In this document: positions 34,360 to 46,256 of the stretch, in pieces
Layout: each line of letters opens with the position of its first letter
Numbering within the stretch: position 1 is the first letter of the stretch
Assembly (NCBI GenBank): GCA_002270565.1
Contig: NQMI01000037.1
Location: forward strand, 296,306 to 360,305
DNA from: Stenocarpella maydis
Lineage: Eukaryota; Ascomycota; Sordariomycetes; Diaporthales; Diaporthaceae
DNA: 64,000 nucleotides
Direction of reading: 5' to 3'
Notes under the pieces: generated by a model
What the model was told of the DNA's origin: nothing
What the model saw: only the letters and a program-made list of their open reading frames with translations
The model's database searches: none
Translations under genes and position numbers: made by a program

Positions 34360-36796
34360 ATGGACGTACCGCTGGCTGAGGACCGCGAGTTCGCCATGTT
34401 GGATGACACGCAGATCAACACCCTCAACTCAGTCGAGCGCATGGGCGCAACGCTGTCGCTCTTCGGCATCAGCCTAATTTTTATCAGCTTTGCTATATTC
34501 AGGCGATTGCGGACGATCCCAAACACCTTTATTTTCTTTGCATCCGTTGCCAATATCGGCGCCTGCGTCGCCTGTCTTATCGCGTACGATGGGATCCGGG
34601 CTATGCGCCAGGATCGCCAGTCCGCGCTCTGCCAGGCTCAGGGCTTCCTGTTCGAATGGTTCGTTGCCATCTTTATGACCGGCGCGCGAGAGCCAGGACT
34701 ATGAGCTTCACCACCACTGACTCCCGTTCCCGCATGCAGGTTTATGCAGTCCGATCCGTGGTGGTCTTTCGCCATGGCGATCAACGTTTACATGGTGTTC
34801 TTCATGTCATTCAACCCAACAACTTTCCGCCAATACTTGTGGCTTTACTGTTTGATTTGCTTCGGGCTCCCGTCGATCCCATCGTTTGTCTTCCTTTTCC
34901 TACGCGAGAGAAGGGGACTGGTGTACGGAGATGCAGCGGTGAGTAACACCGTCCCGCGTTGCTCGAGCCACGCAGATCGTCAGTCCGCCGCCGTTGTTGC
35001 TCATATGACTGATAATCATCGTGGCGCCGCTCTAGCTGTGGTGCTGGATCAGCTCTGAATGGAATTCCCTCCGCATCTATTCTTACTACCTGCCGATATG
35101 GGTCTGCACAGTCTTATCTGCTGTCATCTATTTCGCTGTTGGCTATCACGTGTTCCACCAGCGCAATCAGTTGCGCAACCTGTCCCTGAGCAATCAGGCA
35201 AAAGACGCCGAGATGGACATTGAGGTTACCTGTGATTCCTCTGATGTTAGGGATTCAGCGGAGAAGGTACGTTACCCCGGCTTATTTGCGTATCGTCACT
35301 CCCGGTTGCCGAAATCCGGCTTGCCATCTCAAGCTCCTCACACCTTGTGCTTGTCTGCATCCCAACCATCCTCTCCACAGGGTGTGTCCCACAATTCCCT
35401 GTCACCCAACGGCAAACATGACAGTCCATGGCCCTACAAGCGCCGGATGACTGGGACTCGCATCACGTTAACTCGGCCCGAAATGGATACAATCAGCCCG
35501 GCGGCAGCCGCTTTTGTGGCCGTCTTGTATCCGGAGACTCCGTGATTTGAGACAAAATCGGGGTCTGGTTTCAGTCCATGGTGTCGCGAGCAGATGAGGG
35601 CAATCGCATCATGGCTAACGGCAATCTTGTCTCACCAGAATCTCACATGTCACGCCGGTCCGGGCTTCTACGGCACCGTCACAACCGAAGTCCAGGTCAC
35701 CAGTGCTGCCATAGCAACGAGCCCAGCTCCTGCTTTCACGAGCCCATTTCTGGAGCCGCCGGAAACAAAGGACATCAACAGTGCCTCCAATGGGTCTATC
35801 GATACAGCACACTTACGAGTCGACACGTCGCTTGGACGAGAAAGACCTCTGAGACTCGCCACTCCTGCCCCGAACGCGCGTGGCGGGTTCTCCCCAATAC
35901 AATCGCACTATTACCCATGGTCACGAGAGCCAGGCTCGGTTTCGCCGGCTACAGTCGATGTCCTCTCGCCCTCCACGACGCTCGTCAGTAGCAATGAGAG
36001 CAGTCCGAAGGCGTCCGCACGCGGCCAGGCACACAACTTTGAGAACATAAGCTTCAACGGCACGCAGTTCACCTCAACCATATCAGCCGGCTCGGTATCA
36101 AAGGACGGTTACGACCGCGATCCGTCGCCGACGCGGGCCCTGCCGCCCCTGTCCGCCCACGTCAGCCCCTGCAGCGGGGCCATGCGGCGACAGGCACCGG
36201 CAGCGCAGGTCGCGGGGTTGCGGAGGCGGCTGAACGTCTTCCAGCGAACGTCCCGGGGGGTGCGGCGCTTCGGCGTCAAGCTGCGCAACATGGACCCGGT
36301 GAAGCTGGCGTACCTGCGGACGTCGTTCGTCTTCGCCATCTCGGTGCTGGTTACGTGGACCCCGTCGTCCATCAACAGGGTCTACACGCTCGTGTACCCG
36401 GACCAGGCGTCGTACGGGCTCAACATCGCCGCCGCGGTCGTGCTCCCGCTCCAGGGGGTGTGGAACGCCGTCATCTACTTCACGACGTCGTGGAAGATCT
36501 TCCGGGAGGAGATGGAGGCCACGCGTGCCGGCCTGCGTGTCCTCGAGTTCCTGCGCCTCGACAGCGGCGCCGACAGGACGCGCCAGGGTAGCGGTACCGG
36601 TGGCGGAAGCTTTGCCATTGGTTCAACCATCCTGACGCCGCGGGGCGAGATGGGTCGTAACCGCCGTCTGGACGGCGAGAGCCGCGACGGGAACGATATG
36701 GAGCTGGTCAGCACGACGAGCCCACAGCGGCCGAGGCCGGCGCAGAGGTCGAGTACGATAAGGGTAACGACAAGCGGTCTGGGTGATTTCTCCTGA
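34360..36796 (+). CDS. cAMP-receptor-like G-protein-coupled receptor
   Basis: Exons 34360-34658, 34740-34938, 35036-35266, 35381 to about 35526, and a last exon ending at 36796. The fourth intron's donor is unclear; its acceptor is either CTCACCAG before 35639 or an earlier AG. Seven helices are visible: FGISLIFISFAIF, FIFFASVANIGACVACLIAY, SFAMAINVYMVFFM, LYCLICFGLPSIPSFVFLF, LPIWVCTVLSAVIYFAVGY, FVFAISVLVTWTPSSINRV and NIAAAVVLPLQGVWNAVIYF. WCWISSEWNSLRIY before helix 5 is typical of Dictyostelium cAR-like / fungal GPR-1 and GprH-type receptors. Loop 3 between helices 5 and 6 is unusually long (roughly 280-300 residues), Ser/Pro-rich and likely a phosphorylation target. It should sit in the plasma membrane coupled to a G-alpha protein; the ligand is unknown. 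An in-frame ATG at 34297 is an alternative start. Confidence 0.87.
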
Positions 36797-39085
36797 TTTC
36801 TTCTGATATTGGCATTGTAAGTCGCAGATATGCCCCCGGGCCTTGAGACCATGTGCTGACCGCCGAATCTAGATGTTCTTGGCCCCCATTCCCCTAGTTC
36901 AAGAACGATAGCCGTTGAGCGCTACATTCACATATTGGGCGAGAACAAAAGGAAGAGAGAGTTTGGCCCGTTGGCTCTTCTCGAAAAGTACAGCTTTGAT
37001 AGGCGAGTATATATATGCATCTTGTACAGGCTTGCCATATCGTTTGGCAAACACGGGGTCTGTGAGGTTGTCATGGACGGTGGGCGACTTCTGCAACAAC
37101 ATTATACACCCTCGTAATTCTGACACGTAATATTCTCCACCCAAAACATGCTCATTTCCACGCAGTGTGCCCGTTTCTCACTTTAACATGTGACGGATGG
37201 TTTCGACACTTGGTCTCGACCGTGCTGGCACGAGCAGCTTTGCTTCATCCTCTGCTCTCTCGCATGTTGTTACCTGGACATATGAGGGAATATTTATTCC
37301 AGGAGACTTTGGCAGTTCTTCACTCCCTCAAGTTGGTTGGCCGGCCATGTGCGGAGACAGTGCTACATCTCAACAATGAAGTGTAGTTACTGCATCTATT
37401 GCTCTCCTGTCTGATGTCACTAGTATCTCTTAAAGTAGAGTTTCCTGGTCAGAGGAAAAGTCGTTTCGATTTCTACTGCCTCAAGTAAGGCATTTGGGAG
37501 CCTAAATTTAGGGGATCCATCATAAACCGTATCTTCAAAGCGGTCAAGGTGATGTCCATTCTTGTACGCATCCGGCCTGTCTCGAGCCCCTTCTGACTCT
37601 ATCGGAGTGCTTGGAAAGAACTCAGCAAGCACGTCGCGAGCGATAATCACCATGGCTTGTGATTGTGTTCATGTTGAAGGTATCCTGAAACTTATGCATC
37701 TCAATTAGAGTTGTGTGAAGAGCTAGGTGGAAGCACTCGGTTTGCATGAAACGGCGTTGAGATCGACTAGCAAAGCATACTCAATACTTCTCCAATAGCT
37801 TGGGTAGTCACGGGATATTTGAAAGTCGGGATGAAGGTATCTGCGTTTTTACTAGGTTTGACTCAAGCTGGCTTTATGACATCGTCTCCATCAGTGGTGT
37901 ACACAACTTGAATGGGCAAATCTGTATCCGAAAACATTGATCTCTTGGCTGCACGGCCACCCCGGCCCAAAATTTGGGTTGCGACCGGCCAAGCCATTAG
38001 TCTATTGACCGAGGCCGTTTGTCCGGAGACCCTGCTAACTCAATTTCTGTCGCGACTGTGGCGACGTGAACGGAACTTCTCAGTCCCAGACACCGCTGGC
38101 GAGGCGCGCGCCACATGCAGGCCGAGCTTAATCCGCGCTTGTGGCGACGGGGAACTTCTCAGTCCCGAGCGCCACTGCATGTGTAGAGGCGCGCGCCCCC
38201 TCCGTGATTTCAAGCATTGATCGGCGGCCCCGGGTGAAATCAGCGGGGATGAACCCTTTGGCGGCGCGCGTGAGGCTCGTTGTTTCAAGGTCGTCCTGCG
38301 TTTAGTTAATTGATTTCCTCATTAATTAATCACCAATGTGGCCATGTGATCAGCGTAAGCTCACTCTCAAAACCGCCTCGCATGTTTCGTTTTTTGATAT
38401 AACAGATTAAAGGTTAGGAAGTGGCCATGTCGCGTTCTGGAACTCCGGTGCCTTGGCATGGAGCGTACGTGCTCCAGTTCAACCTGGCCCGCCAAGCTGA
38501 GAAGACTGTCACCATGGCGTTCAACCATCGTCATCGTGGATTGAGCCTCTGATATCTACACGAAAGTGACATGCTAGCGGCGCATGTCCAACCCACGAGG
38601 CCAGTGTGGCCACTGATTCTTCTGGAGCTGTCATCGCATGCAGTGGTATATCCGGGATCCATACTATAGCTGTCTGCTCGGATCACCCAACTCAACAATA
38701 GTGCCCCTTTTCCTGTCCATTCTACGTCATGTAATCACCGAGCTGCCAAGAGATACTAGGCCTTTTTGCCTGTCCAAGCACAGGGAGCTTGGCAGCCGGT
38801 TGAGACCAATGCAGCGCGGGTCATATCACTGATTCATCCCGCGCGCGGTCTGCTGAAGTGTGTGGGTGCCTGGCCCCAGTCGATCTTTTCTTCTGATTGC
38901 ACGTGCGGTCTCTCCATTAACGTTCAATATAGAAACCACATATCGCTCGTTCTGGCAGGTCGTTGTAGATACGTGATTATATATGGAACCGTGTGGCCAC
39001 TCCATGACCAGATTCCCCAAGTGCTCTGTCTTCACATCTTCACCCTTGACTCGTATCAACACTCATTGACTCGCCGACAGCCAGT
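36797..39085. other. intergenic 2.3 kb
   Basis: No supported gene. Minus frames 36899-37144 and 37420-37653 are protein-like in places (RLPNALLEAVEIETTFPLTR) but isolated. The region contains the diverged duplication at 38057-38197. Confidence 0.4.
38057..38197 (+). repeat. diverged direct duplication, about 57 bp unit
   Basis: TGTGGCGACG...AACTTCTCAGTCCC...GAGGCGCGCGCC occurs at 38057-38112 and again at 38140-38197. The two copies share the block order and differ by small indels. Confidence 0.75.
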
Positions 39086-39810
39086 ATGTGGGCCTCATTA
39101 TTCCTTCCTGTTCTGACCGCTCTGGCTTTGCCAGCTTCCGCGTTGCCTGGGCCTCCGACGAGAGTTTTAGCAGCAAGGCAGTCGGTCGTCACGCCTCCCC
39201 CTTGCAAGGCAATCAGCCCACCACCTACAGCAGCCGAAACAGAACAACGGTTCAACGAATTCGCAGACGAGTTCCTGGTGAAGAAGAACCTCACCGCGGC
39301 TTTCGAATTCATTTCGTCGACCTACATCGTGCGGGCCTCCTATGTTGCACTCCAAAGCTGCTATGGCTAACCCCTGGTAGAACCATAATCCATTCGCCAA
39401 CGACGGGCCAAATGCCGCCTTGGACTTCCTGGGCCCGGTTTGGCCAAACACCCAGATCACAGTCTTGCGGACTAAGTACATCGATCCTCAGGGCTTCTTG
39501 AACTACCAGGCCAGCGGAATCGGAACTGTGGTCGACAGGTTCAGATGGGAAGCTGGTTGCATCGTAGAACACGTAAGTGATGGCCATCTCTCTCACTTGA
39601 CCCCACAAATTTGCGATGTGCTCTGCCTGTATTGTCGGAAATTACAGCAGCTAATAGAGCGTCTTGTGAACACAGTGGGATCAAGGCGAGGTCTTCCCTG
39701 GAGACGCATCGAATATGACCTCGACGCCAGCCCAGGGTTCGAACGGAACAACCCCCCCACTAACTCCGGTGACGAGTGGTGCCACGAGGCGGTTTGCAAT
39801 CTTGACATAA
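39086..39810 (+). CDS. small secreted SnoaL/NTF2-like protein
   Basis: Exons 39086-39328, 39381-39572 and 39676-39810, all in phase 0, give 189 residues. It starts with a signal peptide (MWASLFLPVLTALALPASALP). After the first splice the sequence reads TYINHNPFANDGPNAALDF and later GIGTVVDRFRWEAGCIVEHWDQGE. This arrangement, with YIxHNP and a closing R-x-E-x-G-x-IVEHWD, is that of fungal SnoaL-like / NTF2-fold proteins. These are polyketide-cyclase-like or carry no known activity. The tail after WDQGE is Thr/Pro-rich and not conserved-looking. The third intron boundary (CACAG acceptor) is well placed. It is probably extracellular; the substrate is unknown. Confidence 0.8.
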
Positions 39811-41652
39811 AGACGATCAAGGTACGAGGCTGTGCTCGTGACCGAAAGTTTTCCACGTCAAAAAGGCGAAGATGGGCACTCGTCTCAACATAAAGTCTTG
39901 TCAATACTGCCAGATCTGTACCTACATGTCTATTCTGTTACCGTGCGGGCGGATACCTGCCATTGCTGATGCCTGCCATCGTGCTCACGGGTCACAATAA
40001 GTCAATGCATTTGATTACATCTTTCCAGCTGAGAAGAATAAACGCAATGAAAGAGGTGACCGCAAATGTGGTAGAAACATGTCTCCGCATCTGGGTATGA
40101 GCTTCATGCAAGCACCACTCAACGAAGTGTACCAGGCTGCTCGGGACGGAATCCGACGGATATTAATTTTTTGAAGATTTGTTAGGCAATATTTTAAGAC
40201 TTTGAAGCCATAAAATTCTATTAATAATTATTAAAAATTATCACTGATTTTAAAGTATTTTTATATAAATAAATTATTAAATTCTTATAATTGAAAATTT
40301 AAAAAAGAGTTGATCGATTTTCTTAAATTCGTGGTTATTAATAATTGTAAGTTAGTATGGTAAGCCGTATTAAATGAGTTAGGGTTATACTAAACTCTGG
40401 CTTCTTACGTTATTTATAAGGCCTAGCATACCGAATATTATTTTAACCTAAAAATTAACCCTTCCTATATATTAATCTGATGATATAATTTCTTTTTCAA
40501 GAGCCAGAAATTGCTGCAGGTGGTCTCCTTATATAGTAGTGATAAATGCTAAATGACCCAGTGTTGGATGATAGATATAACGCTAGCACTAGGAGGTCTA
40601 GGATATGATAGTTTGTCACTAAGAAAGTAGCGACCTTGGTGCTATTATATTCTTATTAACTCTAAGCCGCTCGATGAACCGCCCGCCTGGTGGTGGAGTA
40701 AGTGGCTGTCTGGCTTCCAAAGCTTTTTTGTGAATATAAACCCTTCTTCATATTCACTCGAGCGTCTAGGTTAGTATGGATTATTGTGCCTTATTAAGTC
40801 CTCTACTAAGTCAGACTTTTGACGTGACCAACGTCGGAAAGTCTAAGTCTTTGGAGTGGGCCCCGAAGCATATTCCATAAGGACTGGGTCTAGGTTAGTA
40901 TAAACGTGCGAATGGTGAAATATATTAAGAGATGCTTCTCGGTATTCTAAGATTCAAGAACATGCAATGGCCTAATCTCAACATTCTCGAGATCATTTCC
41001 CTCGCTTTGTGTGACACTGCGACGACATTCTGTCGAGGCGGCTAACTTAGAGAAGTCTGTTCCTGCTCTAACCAAAGTCGCCAAAGTGGTCGGTCATATG
41101 AAGCCCATACGCTGGATGGTGGTTATCGAGGTGCGGGAAGATAAGGTTCTAGTTATTGCCAAGCATCATGAAATCCCTTTGGACTGTTGAGTGGGCTGGG
41201 GCCGTGACCAGGACAACCTAAGAACTAAGAGGATCATGCAGGGCGGACGATGATACGGCATGAAGCAGCAGACACAAATTACACTGACTTGCCAGATTGG
41301 TAGTACTTCCCTAAATATCACTGTAAGATTAAGTTGTCTCAGGATGTATATATCCGAAGCAACGGAGACCTCGTGTCAGTCGATCGAAGACATATACCAT
41401 AAAGCACTAATATATAATTGAAGAAATCAACAAATATGGGGGTGCTTAGACTTTGTATTTAAGCTATGAATCAAGCTGAAGACTGGTGGGAGCACTGTGC
41501 CTCCTACTGGACATCCTTAAGTCTGCCAGCACGGTGAGTACACATACCTAAGTTTGCATTTCAACTTATGCTTCTACGTCACAGTAGCCATTCAAGGAGA
41601 CAGCTCCATGAATTTAGGCGTTATCTAAGTTTATCACGTATTTCCCTTGGAC
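39811..41652. other. intergenic with AT-rich block
   Basis: From about 40150 to 40500 the sequence is strongly AT-rich and lacks frames, resembling a RIP-eroded repeat, but I find no terminal repeats. The rest (40500-41650) has no recognisable gene. Confidence 0.45.
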
Positions 41653-42888
41653 CTAGACATAAGTTGTTAGTACATGCTTCGCTGGGTTACGGTGGGATCT
41701 CTCCGGGGAATAACGCACCTTGCCCTGGCTAACCTCGCCCATAAGCTCAGACAACCTTTCCAACTCAGCCCACTGGATTTTTGGCTTGACCAGGCCCCTC
41801 TTGATGAATTCCAGCGCCTCCAGCGTGTCCCTTCTTGTGCCAACCGCAGAACCCATAATCCTCCACCCCGACGAGATGAACATCAAGGGATGCACAGAGA
41901 AGACTCCTTCTGGAGGCGTTATGCCCACGCACATCAGCGTGCCAAAGGGTGCCAGCATATCCAGAGCGGACTTATATGCGGCGGGTGCGCCAGCGCACAC
42001 GATTACCGCGCTCGCGCCTAGGGCCCCAGTCAGACTTTTCACCACCTCGCCCACGCCGGTAGCCGAGACTTCTGGTGAAGTGATGTCGATGTAATGCTCA
42101 GCACCCTCCTCAAGGGCATAGCTCCCTTTCCCAGCGCCCGCGTCTGTCGCAATGACTCGATACCCCATCGCCTTTCCGAACGCCACAGCAAAGGCACCAA
42201 CACCGCCACCTGCTCCACTCACCACGATCCATTGGCCTGGAGTCAAGTTAGGGATGGACTTGATGGCCTTGTACGCCGTGACGCCCCCACAAAGCACTGG
42301 CGCTATGATCTCGTCCGCCAGATCGCCAAATTGCTCGTCGGGGATCCTCAGAAGGTACCGTGCGGGGACCAGAGTGTACTGCGAAAACGTGCCGTCGACG
42401 GCCATCCCCGAGTACGGCTTCGTGACGCACCGCGTCTCTCCATCCTGCGCGAGGTTCGTGCAGAAGGCGCAGCTGCCACAAAAGTCGCGCATCCATGCCA
42501 CGCCCACGCGCTGCCCTGCCTGGATGGTCGGGTCGATTGATGACACGTTGCTGCCCAAGAGCTCGACGCGACCGATCCCCTCGTGGCCCAGGATGTGCTC
42601 CACCGGCCCGAAATGACCTGCCGCCTGCCCGCAGTCTGTGCCGCAGAGCGAGGTGAGGTTCAGTCGAACGAGGACATCGTTGGGCCCGGGCTTTGGCTTC
42701 GGCAGTGTCTGAATTTCGATCTTTGGGGGTGCGCCCAACTCCTGAGACCTGGTATTCAGCTCATGGTTCGTCTAGTTTTTGAGGGCATATTGCACTCGCG
42801 ATGCAGTGCATGAGCATCCAAGTGCGATCAAGGGGCTGGCACTCACCGTCACTACGGCTGCCCTATACATGTCCAATTTGCCGTTCAT
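41653..42888 (-). CDS. zinc-dependent alcohol dehydrogenase (MDR family)
   Basis: Exon 1 is 42888-42847 (14 codons, MNGKLDMYRAAVVT). A 105-nt intron with a GTGAGT donor follows, then exon 2 at 42741-41653, giving 376 residues. Catalytic zinc ligands are visible as SLCGTDC and GHEG. The structural zinc cysteines are CGSC-AFC and a fourth Cys in GETRC. The spacing to the fourth Cys is ten residues instead of the usual seven. The Rossmann motif is GAGGGVGAFAV, with IATDAG at the end of the second strand. This is a cytosolic ADH1-type enzyme that interconverts alcohols and aldehydes with NAD(P). The C-terminus (SHRNPAKHVLTTYV) is slightly longer than typical. The small first exon is common in fungal ADHs of this group. 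Confidence 0.9.
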
Positions 42889-44603
42889 TTTCGGTACGTT
42901 ACATCAACAATTCAACAGGTTTAACCACGACCAGGATGACGAATCGGGGATGAGCTGTGAGATGCGAGGTATTGATTTTATGAGTCTTGTAATTATCGAT
43001 GGCCAGGTGGACGGCAGATGTAGGTCCCAGTACTTATGGGATAGACTATTCCTGTTCTGATGCTATCCGGCCTGCATCAGCCGCGGGACTCGAAACAGCA
43101 TCTCGTTTTACTGGTGTAATCGGAGGAAGGATTTCCCAGGTTCGTCCGGCGCCCAGGTGGCCAACCAGAAGCAACATCCTAGCATCCCTATAATTCCGGA
43201 CAGCTGGCAAGCCGGCGAACAGGCCTTGTTTATGGTCGGGCTATCCCGAGGTTATGAGACTTATTAGCACATGCCCTTCCCTGCAAGCCCCATACTCCGG
43301 CCAGGGGAACATCCCCGGGGCCCATATCCCTAGAATTACCCCGCGGCTATCCGTGCTCAAGTGACCGTAGGTGAGGGGCGTCCTCGAATCCCGGCTAACA
43401 CCACGTCTTCGGATGAACATGTATTTTGCGGGAGGATCTTGTCATCTCTTATCGTACCCACTCAAATCGGTGCGGGGGCTAAGGAATTTATTAAAAGTTA
43501 AATCTGCATGGGATCTCCATGGGAGACGAGCTGAGCTAGGTCAATTCTCTTCCGCCGAGCAGGCCTCATAGATTCATGCGCTCACGCGGGCCAAACGTAC
43601 ATTGTAGGAGCCCTTTACTAACTATCCAACCTAAGTCCGATACGGCATACTGCAGCGGAATTCAAACCACCCGCGGCCCTCTCCGTGCTCGTTTGATCCG
43701 CATGAGGTACGCCAAAGCGAACTAATTAGCATTGCACTCTGAATCAGCTTTCTCCTCATCACAAACCGAACGCACTCATACCCGGCTTCTCTCATTCGTG
43801 CTGATCGCCCATGGCACGGTTGGCGTCGCATCCACGTCAACCCTGAGTTCATAAAGTCGTATCACGTTGTCTGACACTGACAGTTCTCCAAACACGTCTT
43901 CAAGTATCAAGCGTGTCGGGTTGGTCTTCCTACCCTTGTCTCATACCTCACAATGCTTCAATGAAGCAGCCCAGAGCTCCCACAATGGTCGGTCCTGACG
44001 CACAGATTTGCCAATCAATGGCCGTTTAACTATTTAGGTGTCGGTACTGCACAAACCTTACAGATAGGTGAGGTCAAATCTTTGCTAAGCTACTAGTTTA
44101 TTAGTGGTTATCGTATTTTGAAAAATTCATTGTTATCGGTACTGTATTCCTCGTCAAACGATGGGTCTTCGAGCGCTTACGACTGTACGAAAGGACTGCC
44201 GCAGCTCCTTTTTTTTTAAGAAAAAAAATTGAATTGTGTCCGGATTAAAAATGAAACCAGCTTCGCTGAGCATTACATTCTGGGATATATCGGGCCTTGC
44301 GACATTAGGGAAATGGATCACGTGTGGAAAGTGGGTGTGTGATAGTTGTGGTGAAGATCTTAGGACCCGTGTCACGATATAAGGCTAGGGGCACTATACA
44401 GGGTGTGCAGCACACTTTTTTCCTAATAGTACAGTGGTCTTTTTCGTGTGACAACCCGTCATTTTCGTTTCTTAAGAATATATATATCATGCACACCATG
44501 CGATCGCTCGCCCGGTGATAACACAGCCGGGTGAGCTCTGTGGCTTTCTCTTCGCTACACACGCATGCCACGTCCAAAAAAGGTGCAGTTTAGTATTGCC
44601 GCC
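42889..44603. other. intergenic 1.7 kb
   Basis: No recognisable gene. A T9/A-rich palindrome lies at 44209-44229. Frames at 43371-43571 and 43631-43852 are unsupported. Confidence 0.45.
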
Positions 44604-45323
44604 TCAAGAATCGCCCTCCTCAATCTTCTCCACGCCATCCTTGCGACTGTATCCGCAGAGATACATCCACGCATCCGCCGTAGTGGTATCACAGACAATG
44701 TGCCGTGGAGGATCGCAGGTCGTCTGTCCCACATTCGGACACCACTCGCAGGAATAGTCTCCCGGGGCACACTTCAAGCGGGCGCAGTTGGTTGAGGGGA
44801 AGTATGCAGCCCGATGGTAAGGGGTGAATGGCTGCCCGTTGACGATGGAGAGATCGAGCCAAGACTGGCCGTTGCCTCCGTGCACAATCAACTCCAATTG
44901 GTACTGGTTTGTGTCGGGTACTTGGGGGTCGGGAGAGCGCTTCATGACGGCGCCGATGTTGTTCTGAAAAAAAACAACAACTTCAGCATCCAAGCCCAGT
45001 ATCAACGGTTGTTTGAAACATGGCATGGTGTTTGCATCGACAAAGAGCGCGAGGATTCTATCTTACCGGTCTTGCTTCAAGAGGAGACCGCCAGGTCGCA
45101 CCGGCAGGGACCACGGTGATGGGGGTGAAAGTTTCTGGGAAACATCAGTAAGGATGTTTGTTACAGAGTTCTCATGACCCATGAACTCACCAATAGGGGG
45201 GTCGCTTCGAGCAGCGGAGCAGTAAACAGGAAAGCTGCACTTGTTCCTGACGTTGAGGAATGATCCATCAGCTCCAGTGAGCAGCAGGAACATTGACAAG
45301 ATGGCGATCACGACTGTCTGCAT
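44604..45323 (-). CDS. secreted BYS1/thaumatin-like cysteine-rich protein
   Basis: Exons 45323-45191, 45134-45067 and 44963-44604 give 186 residues with matching phases; the second intron ends in a poly-T tract before CAG. The N-terminus is a signal peptide (MQTVVIAILSMFLLLTGADG). The mature part opens with VRNKCSFPVYCSAAR and PITVVPAGATW. It then has QLELIVHGGNGQSWLDLSIV with NGQPF, and ends in a cluster of Cys (CARLKCAPGDYSC, CPNVGQTTCD). This is the layout of BYS1-domain / antigenic thaumatin-like proteins of ascomycetes. They are small, secreted and of unknown biochemical function, some of them phase- or host-regulated. Confidence 0.82.
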
Positions 45324-46256
45324 CGTGGCAATTGTGACAGGTGATGATCCTTTGGTGAGGTTGGCGAAAGAGGCAAAGAGGATGCGGCTGGGATTATGTG
45401 ATCGAAGCTCTCAATCTGTATAGGTGGGAGATGGTGGACAATAAAAGGCCAGAAAAGCTGAATGCATCTTTCTTTAAGTACTGCGGATTATTAGATCTGA
45501 TGGAGTGACCACAGAGCTCATTGAATGGTCGAGTAACAAAAATAGGTGAATTGTATCGGTGCTTGGTAGTCGTCACATGAGAAAGCATGCCAACGCAACA
45601 TCTAAAGCGACATCAGCTCAGCTACAGCTACTCGCAAAACCTGTCACAGGCTAGGTAACCGAAGATGTTGGAATAAACATATGGATCAGCCTTAGTAAAT
45701 AGGTAGACCGTTCTCAAAATACTTCTTTCCAAGATGTAATGATTCAGCTGCCAGTGCTGCTCCCTTCCCCAGGATAATAATCCCTTTTCTGAGAAGCCCA
45801 ACGCCAGTCTATGGTAGGCCCTAGAGGTCAGCAGTGACTAACAAGATGGAAGATTGAGAAGTGTATTTAAATCATTTAAATTCACCAACGGTTCTAATAA
45901 CCTAGTAAACGTAAACTGGTGAATATCAACACTATTGTGGATACAACGCTTGACTCAACTTGGAGATTATGGCAATGGGTAGGACACTTGATGTTGATGA
46001 GATGGGCACTACTGCCAAGTATGGCTAAGAGTAGGGCCCAGCTGAGTTTCAAACAGTAGTAATCGACAGCGCGGAATGAATGCGTGGGACTGTTGGAAGG
46101 GTTTGTACGTACAGTCAAACATGGGTAAAGGCCTGGCAAATACCAAACTGTGGACTCCTTCGCTGTTAGATCCATGTTGTGATTTTATCGTGGAGTGATT
46201 GAAAATCACTGATTGTCAGAGACTATAACCCATTGCTTTCCATAAAAATATTGCTT
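45324..46256. other. intergenic between two minus-strand genes
   Basis: It holds the promoter side of the BYS1-like gene and the 3' side of the bZIP gene. No gene or repeat recognised. Confidence 0.5.

Noticed and set aside
40562..40983. A second possible solo LTR (TGTTGGATG ... CTCAACA)
   Set aside because: The ends match only over five bases and the flanking pentamers CCCAG and TTCTC differ, so there is no target duplication.
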